From contig JAKAVA010000037.1 of the NCBI GenBank assembly GCA_021827645.1, positions 1-41,981 of the forward strand: DNA of 41,981 bases. The letters are read 5' to 3'. Position 1 is the stretch's first letter, and every line of letters starts with the position of its first letter. The notes beneath the pieces are model-generated. The model saw only the letters and a list, made by a program, of their open reading frames with translations, did no database searches and was not told the origin of the DNA. The position numbers were made by a program, and so were the translations under genes. The DNA is from Planctomycetota bacterium (GTDB taxonomy: Bacteria > Planctomycetota > Phycisphaerae > WQYP01). This document shows positions 1-6,740 of the stretch, in pieces.

Positions 1-52
1 CTGAGATCAAATCGTTGAACCTTCAACGCCTCCCCATATGTCCGAAATGGAG

Positions 53-148
53 TTACGTCATTCGGCCACGCACCACGAACTCCGCCAGCGGACCGTAAAA
101 ACACGGAGTTGATTTTACACTGGCCCTTAGCACCGGAAGGGTTGCCAT
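53..148 (-). pseudogene. hicA toxin remnant (start only)
   Basis: The ATG overlaps the hicB stop as TGATG, the coupling expected for a hicBA pair. The reading frame opens MATLPVL, which resembles the start of many HicA mRNA-interferase toxins. It then runs into unrelated sequence and stops after 31 codons, so the double-stranded-RNA-binding-like body and the catalytic His of HicA are missing. This looks like a toxin gene destroyed just behind its start. The match covers only seven residues, so the call is tentative. The true hicA could also have been displaced by an insertion that runs out of the window. Confidence 0.4.
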
Positions 149-354
149 CAGACGGCAACCTCAACCTGTCGCGTCTCAATCGTTAGGGGCATGCCGCGTT
201 CGGCGCGAACCTCCAGACAGGCGGTGATTGCCTCGCGAATATTGGCAACGGCCTCATCACGTGTGGAGCCTTGGCTGATGCAACCGGGGATGGAAGGACA
301 CTCCACTATCCACACGCCGTCTTCATCTCGATCCAATACTGTCAAAAATTTCAT
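148..354 (-). CDS. hicB: HicB-family antitoxin
   Basis: A 68-residue protein with the partial RNase H-like fold expected of HicB. The strand pattern KFLTVLDRDEDGVWIVECPS is followed by IPGCISQG and a helix with DEAVANIREAI, the usual HicB signature. In type II HicBA systems HicB binds and neutralises the HicA mRNA interferase. No DNA-binding C-terminal extension is present, so this is the short HicB form. The partner gene that should follow is only a stump, so this may be an orphan antitoxin. It is the last gene of the minus-strand accessory block and is separated from Imm27 by about 490 bases without a gene. Confidence 0.85.
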   Translation of the reverse strand: MKFLTVLDRDEDGVWIVECPSIPGCISQGSTRDEAVANIREAITACLEVRAERGMPLTIETRQVEVAV

Positions 355-840
355 GCCATGATTATAGCTTCAGGCAAGAACGCCGCCAAACTTCGATGGC
401 CCAGGCCTGGCTTCTTATCTCTCATTGCCTCAAACCAATAAAATCAAGGCTTTCTGGATTCTCGTCGCTATTTGATCGCTCACACATGTGTTGCAATGCC
501 GGCATGGTCAGTAGAGTTTCTAACACGCTGCATGCACCCGCCACCAAGGGGAGAGCGGGGCAAGTCGCCCCCGCAGCGATGGAGCGGAACCAACCCGGCA
601 ATGGAATTCCAGACCAACGGGCGGCTAAAAAGGAGGGCCTCACCACCAGCCGATTGTGCGTCAATGCGCAATCCCGATGCGTCGGGACGGCAACCAATGG
701 CATCTCGAAAAAATGATGGGATGCCATCGAAGTAACGGTAGAACAAGCGGATACAAAAATCGCGATGCCAAGTCTTTTATCTTGCCGTCCGCCGCCTTTG
801 GGTGCTCGACGCAGCCGACTTTCCATCGTGCTGGCATTTC
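355..840. other. Gene-poor spacer between hicB and Imm27
   Basis: About 490 bases with open frames on both strands that overlap one another and resemble no family I know. The frames have no convincing ribosome binding sites. I see no tRNA, no inverted-repeat pair of an insertion sequence and no clear promoter. It may be decayed accessory DNA. Confidence 0.5.
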
Positions 841-1122
841 TCATAGCCCATATTTGCTGCGTACATAGTCCTTAGTTACACAGGTTAACACTGGGGGGCC
901 GCCTCCGTGCCACTCCTTGTGCGGATAGGTCAACTCCCACATCCTCCCATCCTGCCTGTCAACGTACAGTACATCCCAACCATCTTTAGAGGCGGTAACC
1001 TTTGTCAGTTGAGATGACACCAACTCATCAATCCTGGCCGCCACATCGTCAGCAACCACCTTGCCGAAGGTTCTTATCCATTGGCCCTCAAGGCGGACCT
1101 CCGCTTTCCCTAATGGCTTCAT
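841..1122 (-). CDS. Imm27-like immunity protein
   Basis: A 93-residue cytosolic protein that resembles the Imm27 family of polymorphic-toxin immunity proteins. The diagnostic tail is present: GWDVLYVDRQDGRMWELTYP followed by HGGGPP, in the order and spacing of the family. Its start overlaps the stop of the upstream toxin tip as ATGA. A GGAG motif sits six bases before the ATG, so the two are translated together. The expected role is to bind and block the toxin encoded just upstream. The pairing is inferred from position. Confidence 0.8.
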   Translation of the reverse strand: MKPLGKAEVRLEGQWIRTFGKVVADDVAARIDELVSSQLTKVTASKDGWDVLYVDRQDGRMWELTYPHKEWHGGGPPVLTCVTKDYVRSKYGL

Positions 1123-1918
1123 CGCACACTCCTGATGGCGGAGCCAGAGGGTATCGGCCCGTTTGGCACCACGAACTCGGGCAGCCCACCTGATGTAAAG
1201 CCGTTACCCACAAAACCGGGGCTCGCGTTTCTGATCGGAACGGCAAATCCGTTTACGCCTTCGGAAGCAAATTCGATAACCTTGAATGACGCGGCAGCAG
1301 GAATTTCGAGTTTCGCTGCGATTTGTCCTGCATTCAGCCCGCGTAGCGATGCGGCGTCAGTCACGAACACTTGATCGGTTACTCCGAGAGTCGTCGGACT
1401 AATATTTCCGGGAACCACTCGCGCGAAGGTTCGTGGAATTAGCGCTTCACTCTCTTCCGCGGTCCTCCTGAACCATCCACTGAAATCCAGCGGGCTGTCG
1501 ATGCCCGCGATGCTTACACCAACCGCCGCAACGCCACTGGCCGCGCTGATGCTTTGGAACGCCACGCCCCAGCGATCCAAGCCGGTCAACGCCTGGCCGG
1601 TGAGGAAATTCTCCCCTTCGACGGCCTCCGTAGCCTGCGTCGCACCGATCAGCGAGCCGAGGCCGTAAGCGACACCGGCGACATCTCCGTCACGCTGTGC
1701 AACAGTATACGACGCCTCACCAAGGTTCCATAACGAACCGATCGGGTTCGTCACGCTCGCCAGCGCATCCGAAAGGCCCCCGAGGAAAAACCCGGCTGTG
1801 CCCAAGGCTACCGAACCGTTTGATGCTTCGCTCGCCCCCCAAGAATCCAACGCACTGCCAAGCTCTCGCAATACCCATGAAACGGGCGAAAACCGAACGG
1901 CGAACCCCGGGGCAGTCA
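1119..1918 (-). CDS. Polymorphic toxin C-terminal fragment, type-10-like
   Basis: The open frame continues upstream to 2087, but its first 50 or so codons cross repeat-derived sequence and overlap the previous gene, so I place the start at the internal ATG at 1918. The N-terminal two thirds are Ala/Gly-rich and hydrophobic, like the pre-toxin linker of Rhs-type proteins; GQALTGLDRWGVAFQSISAA is a typical stretch. The last 100 residues (VVPGNISPTTLG, DQVFVTDAASL, KVIEF, GLPEFVVPNGPIP) resemble the polymorphic toxin type 10 domain, a predicted RNase. No Rhs repeats or secretion signal are attached, so it looks like a stored or displaced toxin tip. It is coupled by ATGA to the Imm27-like gene. 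Family recall is from memory and should be checked. Confidence 0.6.
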
Positions 1919-2002
1919 TCTGTCTACCTGATGCAGATGACTCACGGGCCACTGCGCCCGGCGGCGACCCACTGCATTTGAAAAATAGGCGACCGTCTTG
2001 GG

Positions 2003-2034
2003 TATTCGCCGTGAGACATGGGCCGGGCGGCTGA
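2003..2034 (-). repeat. Dispersed repeat D, copy 1
   Basis: The plus-strand text GTGAGACATGGGCCGGGCGG matches the copies at 3299-3330 and 36798-36825, which read GTGAGACAAGGGCCGGCGGG and GTGAAACATGGGCCGGCGAG. This copy lies between the HEAT-like gene and the type-10 toxin tip and contributes to the false N-terminus of that frame. Confidence 0.55.
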
Positions 2035-2046
2035 GGCCAGATGTCG

Positions 2047-2709
2047 TTACCTGCTAGCGCCCCTGCTGCCGGATTTACGTTTAGCAAGCCGTTCGCAATG
2101 CCTCAAGGCATCTTGTAACCGCACCTTTGCGTCGGCGTAACGTGGGTCAGCGATCAGCGATTTAATCTCCTCCACCATACTGGCATCACCCACCACCACC
2201 AACGCATTGGCCAAGGCCCAAGCGGCGTGATTCTGGTGCGGCTGTACCGTCGGCGTACTTACCAAGAAGTCCCGACGCTGGAGTTTTTCCAAGATCACTC
2301 GTGGTGCTTCCGTACCGCACGCCTCTTTCACGGTTAACGCCCGGGCGAGAATTTCAGCGATAATGGGATGCTTGGCGTTCCGCAAGTGCTTGACCATGAT
2401 CGGAATCGCCACCGGATAATTGTCCAGCGTGTTTATCAGCTTGCTGATGGATCGCACGGGTATCGGTTCTGGGCCGGTAATCGTACCGCCCGATTGCCAC
2501 ATATCCAATTTGGTCGGATAAAATCGCACGCCGGCAGCCGCGATATCGGCCATCAAGCCCGTAACCTCCGGGGCCATCTCCCTGCGAATCTGCTCCGTCC
2601 TCGCCTTGTGCGCCGCCTCTCGCTCTTCATGTCGCCGCACCCATTCGGGGTCGGCTCGAAGCCGAGCCATCAGTTCTGCCGCTGTTTCATTTTTCCTTTT
2701 TTCCGCCAT
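2047..2709 (-). CDS. HEAT-like helical protein, candidate immunity protein
   Basis: A 220-residue, entirely helical cytosolic protein. The first 55 residues are highly charged (ELMARLRADPEWVRRHEERE) and probably form a long helix. The rest has HEAT-like pairs such as YPVAIPIMVKHLRNAKHPII, HQNHAAWALANALVVVGDA and MVEEIKSLIADPRYADAKVR. The start overlaps the stop of the REase-7-like toxin as TGATG, so the two are translationally coupled. Position and fold suggest it neutralises that nuclease, but this is inference; I do not know a named immunity family with this sequence. Similar HEAT-like proteins occur as free-standing hypothetical proteins in planctomycetes. Confidence 0.65.
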   Translation of the reverse strand: MAEKRKNETAAELMARLRADPEWVRRHEEREAAHKARTEQIRREMAPEVTGLMADIAAAGVRFYPTKLDMWQSGGTITGPEPIPVRSISKLINTLDNYPVAIPIMVKHLRNAKHPIIAEILARALTVKEACGTEAPRVILEKLQRRDFLVSTPTVQPHQNHAAWALANALVVVGDASMVEEIKSLIADPRYADAKVRLQDALRHCERLAKRKSGSRGASR

Positions 2710-3317
2710 CAGTTTGCCCCCGGAATGTCGTAAACAAATATCTCTTCGTTCGCAATCGCCGCCCTCAATGGCCCCGACATTTGCGTTGATGGCCGCACGT
2801 AAAGATTGAAGGTCAGGCCATTCTGCTGGGCGTAGGCGGCATAATCTCTCAGTTGCTGCGTAAAGCTCAGTGACTTAACGTTCTTCACCTCGGTCAAAAC
2901 ATTTGTTTCTGGATCAAAATCGTCCGGGAACCGCGTGATGCCCGAGGGCATCGTATACCCCACCTTGGGGCCGGCAATGCCCACGGCGGCTTCACCTTCC
3001 TGGCCTAATTGCCGAGCCAATGCCGTGCCGGCCAGTGGGCCCTCTGCGGCGCGTGATTCCCATGCCACGTTTTCCGCGCCGTAGCGTTCAGCGAGAAGAT
3101 TATACCATTCCTCACCGGTGGCGAACGATTGGCCGACGTCGGCGGTGACTCTGCCTGTATCGACCACGTATTCGCCGACTCTGGCAATGTCTAAAATCTT
3201 CGTCGTGTCGCCAACGGCGTCCAAGCCCGGAACAAACCCATAAGCCTGGATTGGACGGCTGTCCCTGTTTATTTTATTAAATCGTCGTGGGGTTCTTCGC
3301 GCCTTGGTGTGAGACAA
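2709..3317 (-). CDS. Polymorphic toxin fragment with REase-7-like nuclease domain
   Basis: The C-terminal 100 residues match the restriction-endonuclease-fold toxin 7 pattern. GQEGEAAVGI is followed by RFPDDFDPETNVLTEVKNVK, then SFTQQLRDYAAYAQQNG and a final strand (YVRPSTQMSGPL). Asp in PDDFD and Glu-Val-Lys in EVKNVK are the expected PD-(D/E)XK catalytic residues and are intact. The first 100 residues are linker-like. Residues 1-16 (MSHTKARRTPRRFNKI) are the translation of dispersed repeat D, so they are not native and the true start is uncertain. No Rhs core lies upstream; the next sequence is a repeat cluster. The predicted activity is DNA cleavage in the target cell. The partner is the TGATG-coupled gene downstream. 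Confidence 0.75.
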   Translation of the reverse strand: MSHTKARRTPRRFNKINRDSRPIQAYGFVPGLDAVGDTTKILDIARVGEYVVDTGRVTADVGQSFATGEEWYNLLAERYGAENVAWESRAAEGPLAGTALARQLGQEGEAAVGIAGPKVGYTMPSGITRFPDDFDPETNVLTEVKNVKSLSFTQQLRDYAAYAQQNGLTFNLYVRPSTQMSGPLRAAIANEEIFVYDIPGAN

Positions 3318-3330
3318 GGGCCGGCGGGCC
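3299..3330 (-). repeat. Dispersed repeat D, copy 2
   Basis: The plus-strand text CTTGGTGTGAGACAAGGGCC marks the element. In reverse it reads CTCACACCAAGG followed by GAAGA, identical over the first twelve bases to 36618-36629. It supplies the first codons of the REase-7-like toxin frame. Confidence 0.6.
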
Positions 3331-3356
3331 GACTGCGCCGGCAGACCGCGTGATTC

Positions 3357-3404
3357 ACGACCATCGCAAACGCGAGCCGGTGGATTTATTCCACCGGTTG
3401 CAAC
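3357..3404 (-). repeat. Palindromic repeat B, copy 1
   Basis: An 8-base stem, CCGGTGGA/TCCACCGG, with loop TTTAT lies at 3378-3398. Read on the minus strand it is followed by a tail CTCGCGTTTGCGATGGTCG. The same palindrome and tail occur at 6182 and 38214 on the plus strand. Confidence 0.75.
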
Positions 3405-3445
3405 CGTAATGCATACGCGCCAACCGCAGTGAAAAGGGGGGGGAG

Positions 3446-3488
3446 AAACCGATTAAACCGCAGGGGACGCAGGGGAACGCAGAGGTAA
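3446..3488 (+). repeat. Repeat A, copy 1
   Basis: The core is ACCGCAGGGGACGCAGGGGA followed by ACGCAGAGG, preceded by AAACCGATT. The copy at 38139-38184 is on the opposite strand and matches along the whole length, including the flanking AAACCGATT and AATT. Confidence 0.75.
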
Positions 3489-3515
3489 TTGTTGCCGAGG
3501 CCGCGGGCCAGCACA

Positions 3516-3545
3516 TGCGACCATAACCCAGCCTCAAAATGGAAC
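3516..3545 (+). repeat. Repeat C, copy 1
   Basis: GCGACCATAACCCAGCCTCA followed by AAATGG. The copy at 36864-36898 differs at only a few positions, and a third lies at 38035-38062. All three have the same orientation. Confidence 0.65.
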
Positions 3546-3690
3546 CGATGCCACGATCATAACGCACCGGGGCGAGGCAGTGAAGTTCCGCCTGATTGCA
3601 TCCGTCCGCAATATTTGAAAGTAGCCCACACCCTTATTTAATAGGCAACTGTTTCCGATTTTGCCACGCAATGCCCAACGCGCAACTAAC

Positions 3691-5799
3691 TTATCTGGTC
3701 GCTAAGTTTCTTCGTCGCGGGCGAATGACCAGCGATATGCCGACCAGTGCGGTCAGTGCAATTGTCCACTCGGCAGGCTCCGGCGTCGCGACAGTAGATT
3801 GGAGATAACCAACCGGCAGGAATCCCGGGGTAACCAGTCCGTAATCGGAAGTCAGGGTCAGTGGGAGCGCCCCGCTTGCAGTGGCATAAAACGTACCGGA
3901 GTCAATCAAGGCCGTCGGTGCCAGAAACGCATAAACATCGTTACCGGGCAGTGCGATATCGGTGTTCGTTGTCAGCGCAAAGCTGCCGTTGTTTATCGAA
4001 AGCGATTGCTGCATCAGCGATGCGGCGAAGGTGGGAGAGCTTGAACTCAGGCCAACGCGCAGCCCGGTTATGGGTGTTGCCTTTAAGTTTACCACGAAGA
4101 CCCACTGGTACCCCGGGTATACTTCGGAATAGCCGGGTAATCCGCTGCTGCCCAGCAAGACGGCCGCCAAAGCGTTGGCTGGACCGTTTTTCGCAAGGTT
4201 GGCCAATGTCGGCGAGGTGGCCTGAAGATTAGCCAGAATGCCGTAAGGTGCCGCCGCGCCACCAACCAGGTCTGGAATATTGGGTGTAAGCGTGGAGGAA
4301 GGCCCCTGTATGTATGGATTGACTCCCTCGGGGCCGTTACCAAAGTAAAGCGGCTGCGCGCCAACGACTGAGGGGATCGGGGTGATCTGGCTGTTGGTTT
4401 CTACGATAAATCGTCCATTGGTCTCGGAAAGGTCGTTGATATTACTGCCGCTGTTGAGGAAAGTGCCGCCGACTGTGAGATAGGAACCGTATTGTGCGTT
4501 AACCGCTGAACCTATCAATTCGATGGTGCCGCCGGCTCCCGCACCGCCTTTTCCGCCAGCTCCACCATTGCCGCCATTGCCACCCGTGCCACCGTCTCCA
4601 CCGGTTCCGCCGTTACCACCATATCCCGATTGGCTGGCCGAAGCGGGACTTCCGCCAGGCTGACCGGTTACCCCTGTGCCGCCTGACGAGCCAGTCCCAC
4701 CGATGGTACCTGCAGTGCCGCTCTGCCCGGCGGCGCCGTCTGCCAAGATAGACCCGTTAACAGTAAGCTGACCGAGGGCAAAGAGCTCGACGGCACCGCC
4801 TCCGCCTCCACCGTCGCCACCGCTCCCGCCATTGCCGCCATTGCCGCCAGCACCTCCAAGACCGCCAGCACCACCGTTTCCGCCTCTGCCGCCGCCGCCA
4901 AACAGAGAGCCACCGCCGCCACCTCCGCCGCCCGCACCGCCCCCTACTCCACCCGTTCCGCCACCTCCGCCGCCTTGACCACCGCCACCTCCGCCACCGC
5001 CAGCACCGCCCGTAAGTCCGCTGGGTAAAGCGATATTGCTGCCATTAATGCCAGCCGCACCGTTAGCGCCAAAGATGCCTGCGTAGCCGGGCTTGCCTCC
5101 GCCTCCGCCGCCGCCGTAACTGCCGCTATAGATGTTGAGATTTGAAGCCCCACCTGATCCGCCTGATCCGGGGTTCCCGCTAAGCCCGACCGCACCACCT
5201 TGGCCCAAGTTTGAACCGCCGGTACCGCCCGCAGCTCCATTAATTGGCGATCCAAAACTGATGCCACCCGTTCCACCAGTACTCCCAGTGGCTCCCGCCG
5301 TACCGGGAGACCCGGCATACGCCGCCCCAGCACCGCCGGGCGCGCCGTTGCCCCCACCTTGAATAGAACCGCCACCACCACCGCCCGCACCGCCGTTGTT
5401 GGCATTGGCCCCCGTAGGCGGCAAGCCACCGGCTCCCCCGTAACCACCAGCACTGCCATAACCGCCATCGCCGCCGCCAGGCCCCGCCAGCCGGCCATTG
5501 GCAGAAACATCAATCGTGACGTTTGTGCCGAGAGTCAGATCATTGTAAGAATCGATGATCAGTGGTCGTGACCCGACTACGCTGATGGTATCACCCGTGT
5601 TGAATATGACATTTCCACCAAAGGAAAAAACTTCTCCCTGCGAAGTGGTTTGGGAAATCAGCGTGCCGCCTGTTGCCGTACCGCCAGTGACGGTCAGACT
5701 TCCGGTGGTTGTGTTAAAATTATAATTGGTTGCAGTGGCAAAGTGAACGCCGGTGGCGAATGTCGCAGCAGCAATCGCGGTGATAACGTTGATTTTCAT
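3691..5799 (-). CDS. Glycine-rich PEP-CTERM surface protein
   Basis: A 702-residue exported protein. Residues 1-23 are a Sec signal peptide. Residues 24-105 are beta-rich, with a GSLTVTGGTATGGTLI pattern. Residues about 106-430 are almost pure Gly/Ala with GGxGG runs, like PE_PGRS or collagen-like surface proteins. The region from 430 to 665 is a normal globular domain. The C-terminus is a PEP-CTERM anchor: TPEP with the PEP at 673-675, one hydrophobic helix, then RPRRR. Such tails are cut and processed by an exosortase, normally in exopolysaccharide-producing Gram-negative bacteria; none is in this window. A GGAG seven bases before the ATG supports the start. It stands alone and is transcribed towards the toxin block. 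Several long frames in other phases here are by-products of its glycine codons. Confidence 0.9.
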   Translation of the reverse strand: MKINVITAIAAATFATGVHFATATNYNFNTTTGSLTVTGGTATGGTLISQTTSQGEVFSFGGNVIFNTGDTISVVGSRPLIIDSYNDLTLGTNVTIDVSANGRLAGPGGGDGGYGSAGGYGGAGGLPPTGANANNGGAGGGGGGSIQGGGNGAPGGAGAAYAGSPGTAGATGSTGGTGGISFGSPINGAAGGTGGSNLGQGGAVGLSGNPGSGGSGGASNLNIYSGSYGGGGGGGKPGYAGIFGANGAAGINGSNIALPSGLTGGAGGGGGGGGQGGGGGGTGGVGGGAGGGGGGGGSLFGGGGRGGNGGAGGLGGAGGNGGNGGSGGDGGGGGGAVELFALGQLTVNGSILADGAAGQSGTAGTIGGTGSSGGTGVTGQPGGSPASASQSGYGGNGGTGGDGGTGGNGGNGGAGGKGGAGAGGTIELIGSAVNAQYGSYLTVGGTFLNSGSNINDLSETNGRFIVETNSQITPIPSVVGAQPLYFGNGPEGVNPYIQGPSSTLTPNIPDLVGGAAAPYGILANLQATSPTLANLAKNGPANALAAVLLGSSGLPGYSEVYPGYQWVFVVNLKATPITGLRVGLSSSSPTFAASLMQQSLSINNGSFALTTNTDIALPGNDVYAFLAPTALIDSGTFYATASGALPLTLTSDYGLVTPGFLPVGYLQSTVATPEPAEWTIALTALVGISLVIRPRRRNLATR

Positions 5800-6325
5800 C
5801 GATAATCTCCAAAAAGTACTTCAGTAACAAAGCAACTGCTCCCATAGTCGGGCTTGAGTCTGATTTCTTACACTGTCCCTGCAAAAAAATGCCGTCAGCA
5901 AAATTGTTCAAATGTAGAATCTCTCAAATGCTGATTCTTGCCCTCGCGCTGCATGTTCCATTCTTTGGTACATCGGGATATTGGGCCATGTCTATTGAAA
6001 CTATGGCGATATGATCGCGGCAGCTTAACCCGAGTACTTCAACTTTTTACCCCGCAGCGGGATATTCAACAGCTCCCACCGGATTATAGAAGGAATCTTA
6101 AGGATGATTTTCATTTTTTCAACCGGAATCATTAAGAGCCGATTAAGTCGGGCGTGGCAATCAATCCGGGCGGGCGGTGGTGCCGGTGGAATTAATCCAC
6201 CGGCTCGCATTTGCGATGGTCGCATCCGGCGGGTGGGGACATCCACCGTCCCGGAGGTACCCGGAAAGTTGCCATGCCCGATGAATGACAAAATTCACCC
6301 CCAGCGCTGTAATTGTCGGCAGATA
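5800..6325. other. Divergent intergenic region before the dcw operon
   Basis: No gene is supported. It separates the minus-strand PEP-CTERM gene from the plus-strand dcw operon. It holds palindromic repeat B copy 2 at 6182-6225. Just beyond its right edge lies the candidate dcw promoter. The first 150 bases are AT-rich and presumably contain the PEP-CTERM promoter, but I could not fix its hexamers. Confidence 0.6.
6182..6225 (+). repeat. Palindromic repeat B, copy 2
   Basis: Stem CCGGTGGA/TCCACCGG with loop ATTAA at 6183-6203, followed by CTCGCATTTGCGATGGTCG. It matches copy 1 in inverted orientation and copy 4 at 38214 in direct orientation. It is followed by another near-palindrome (GTGGGGACATCCAC). 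Confidence 0.75.
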
Positions 6326-6334
6326 TGGTAAAAT
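6326..6334 (+). promoter_or_regulatory. Candidate extended -10 promoter of the dcw operon
   Basis: TGGTAAAAT is an extended -10 element (TGn followed by TAAAAT, five of six to consensus). The hexamer 17 bases upstream (GCTGTA) is a poor -35, as is common with extended -10 promoters. Transcription from here would give a leader of about 60 bases before the ftsL-like ATG. Confidence 0.4.
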
Positions 6335-6404
6335 GTCGCCAGGTTAGAATGACTCAGGCGCTGCATGGGACGCGGCGTTCCTCGTGCATGGATGGTCGGT
6401 GCGC

Positions 6405-6725
6405 ATGGCTAAGATTATTGTTTGTCTCGTAGCGTTCATGCTGATGGCGGCGGTGCTGTTTTCGATTCGCAGCCGGCGACTGGATGTCACGAGCACCTGC
6501 GCGGAATTAACCCATCATATCCAGCAGCAGACGCATAAACTGTGGGATCAGCAGATATTAATCGCCCGGCACGCCAATCCGGAAGCCTTAAGCAGGGAAC
6601 TCAAAGCGCTGAATGCCGCGACGACGCAGGCTGCCGCCACCCAGCCGACAGCCGCCGGTGCCACCGAAGGAGTGGTTGTGCCGCAACCGCTACCTGCAGC
6701 CACTCAGGGGGGAGCGGGCCAATGA
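6405..6725 (+). CDS. ftsL: FtsL-like division protein
   Basis: A small bitopic membrane protein of 106 residues if translated from the ATG at 6405; a GTG at 6384 would add seven. Residues 3-21 form one membrane helix (IIVCLVAFMLMAAVLF). A short charged helix that could pair in a coiled coil follows, then an Ala/Thr/Gln/Pro-rich tail of about 45 residues. Sequence alone would not identify it. The call rests on topology, size and position directly before ftsI, the standard place of ftsL in dcw clusters. FtsL links FtsQ/FtsB to the FtsWI synthase. The coiled coil is shorter than usual and the low-complexity tail is odd. Confidence 0.6.
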   Translation: MAKIIVCLVAFMLMAAVLFSIRSRRLDVTSTCAELTHHIQQQTHKLWDQQILIARHANPEALSRELKALNAATTQAAATQPTAAGATEGVVVPQPLPAATQGGAGQ

Positions 6726-6740
6726 TGCGGAGAATTGAAG

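Larger units (their letters stand above)
3318..3690. other. Repeat cluster upstream of the toxin block
   Basis: No gene is supported here. The stretch holds, in order, the palindromic repeat B (3357-3404), repeat A (3446-3488) and repeat C (3516-3545). All three have counterparts at 36.2-38.3 kb. The rest, up to the PEP-CTERM stop codon, shows nothing I recognise. Confidence 0.7.

Noticed and set aside
422-844. Minus-strand frame of 140 codons ahead of Imm27
   Set aside because: No domain recognised, competing frames on both strands, and no ribosome binding site.
4530-5500. Short-period repeats that could be taken for a CRISPR array
   Set aside because: The periodicity is that of Gly codons in a coding frame; there are no constant repeats with unique spacers.
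4944-5513. Long frames overlapping the PEP-CTERM gene in other phases
   Set aside because: They are by-products of the GGN/GCN-rich repeat codons; their Ala/Val-rich text has no domain, and the main frame has a signal peptide and a PEP-CTERM tail.
6025-6291. Minus-strand frame containing RAGGLIPPA
   Set aside because: The motif is the translation of palindromic repeat B, and similar text arises at every copy of that repeat.
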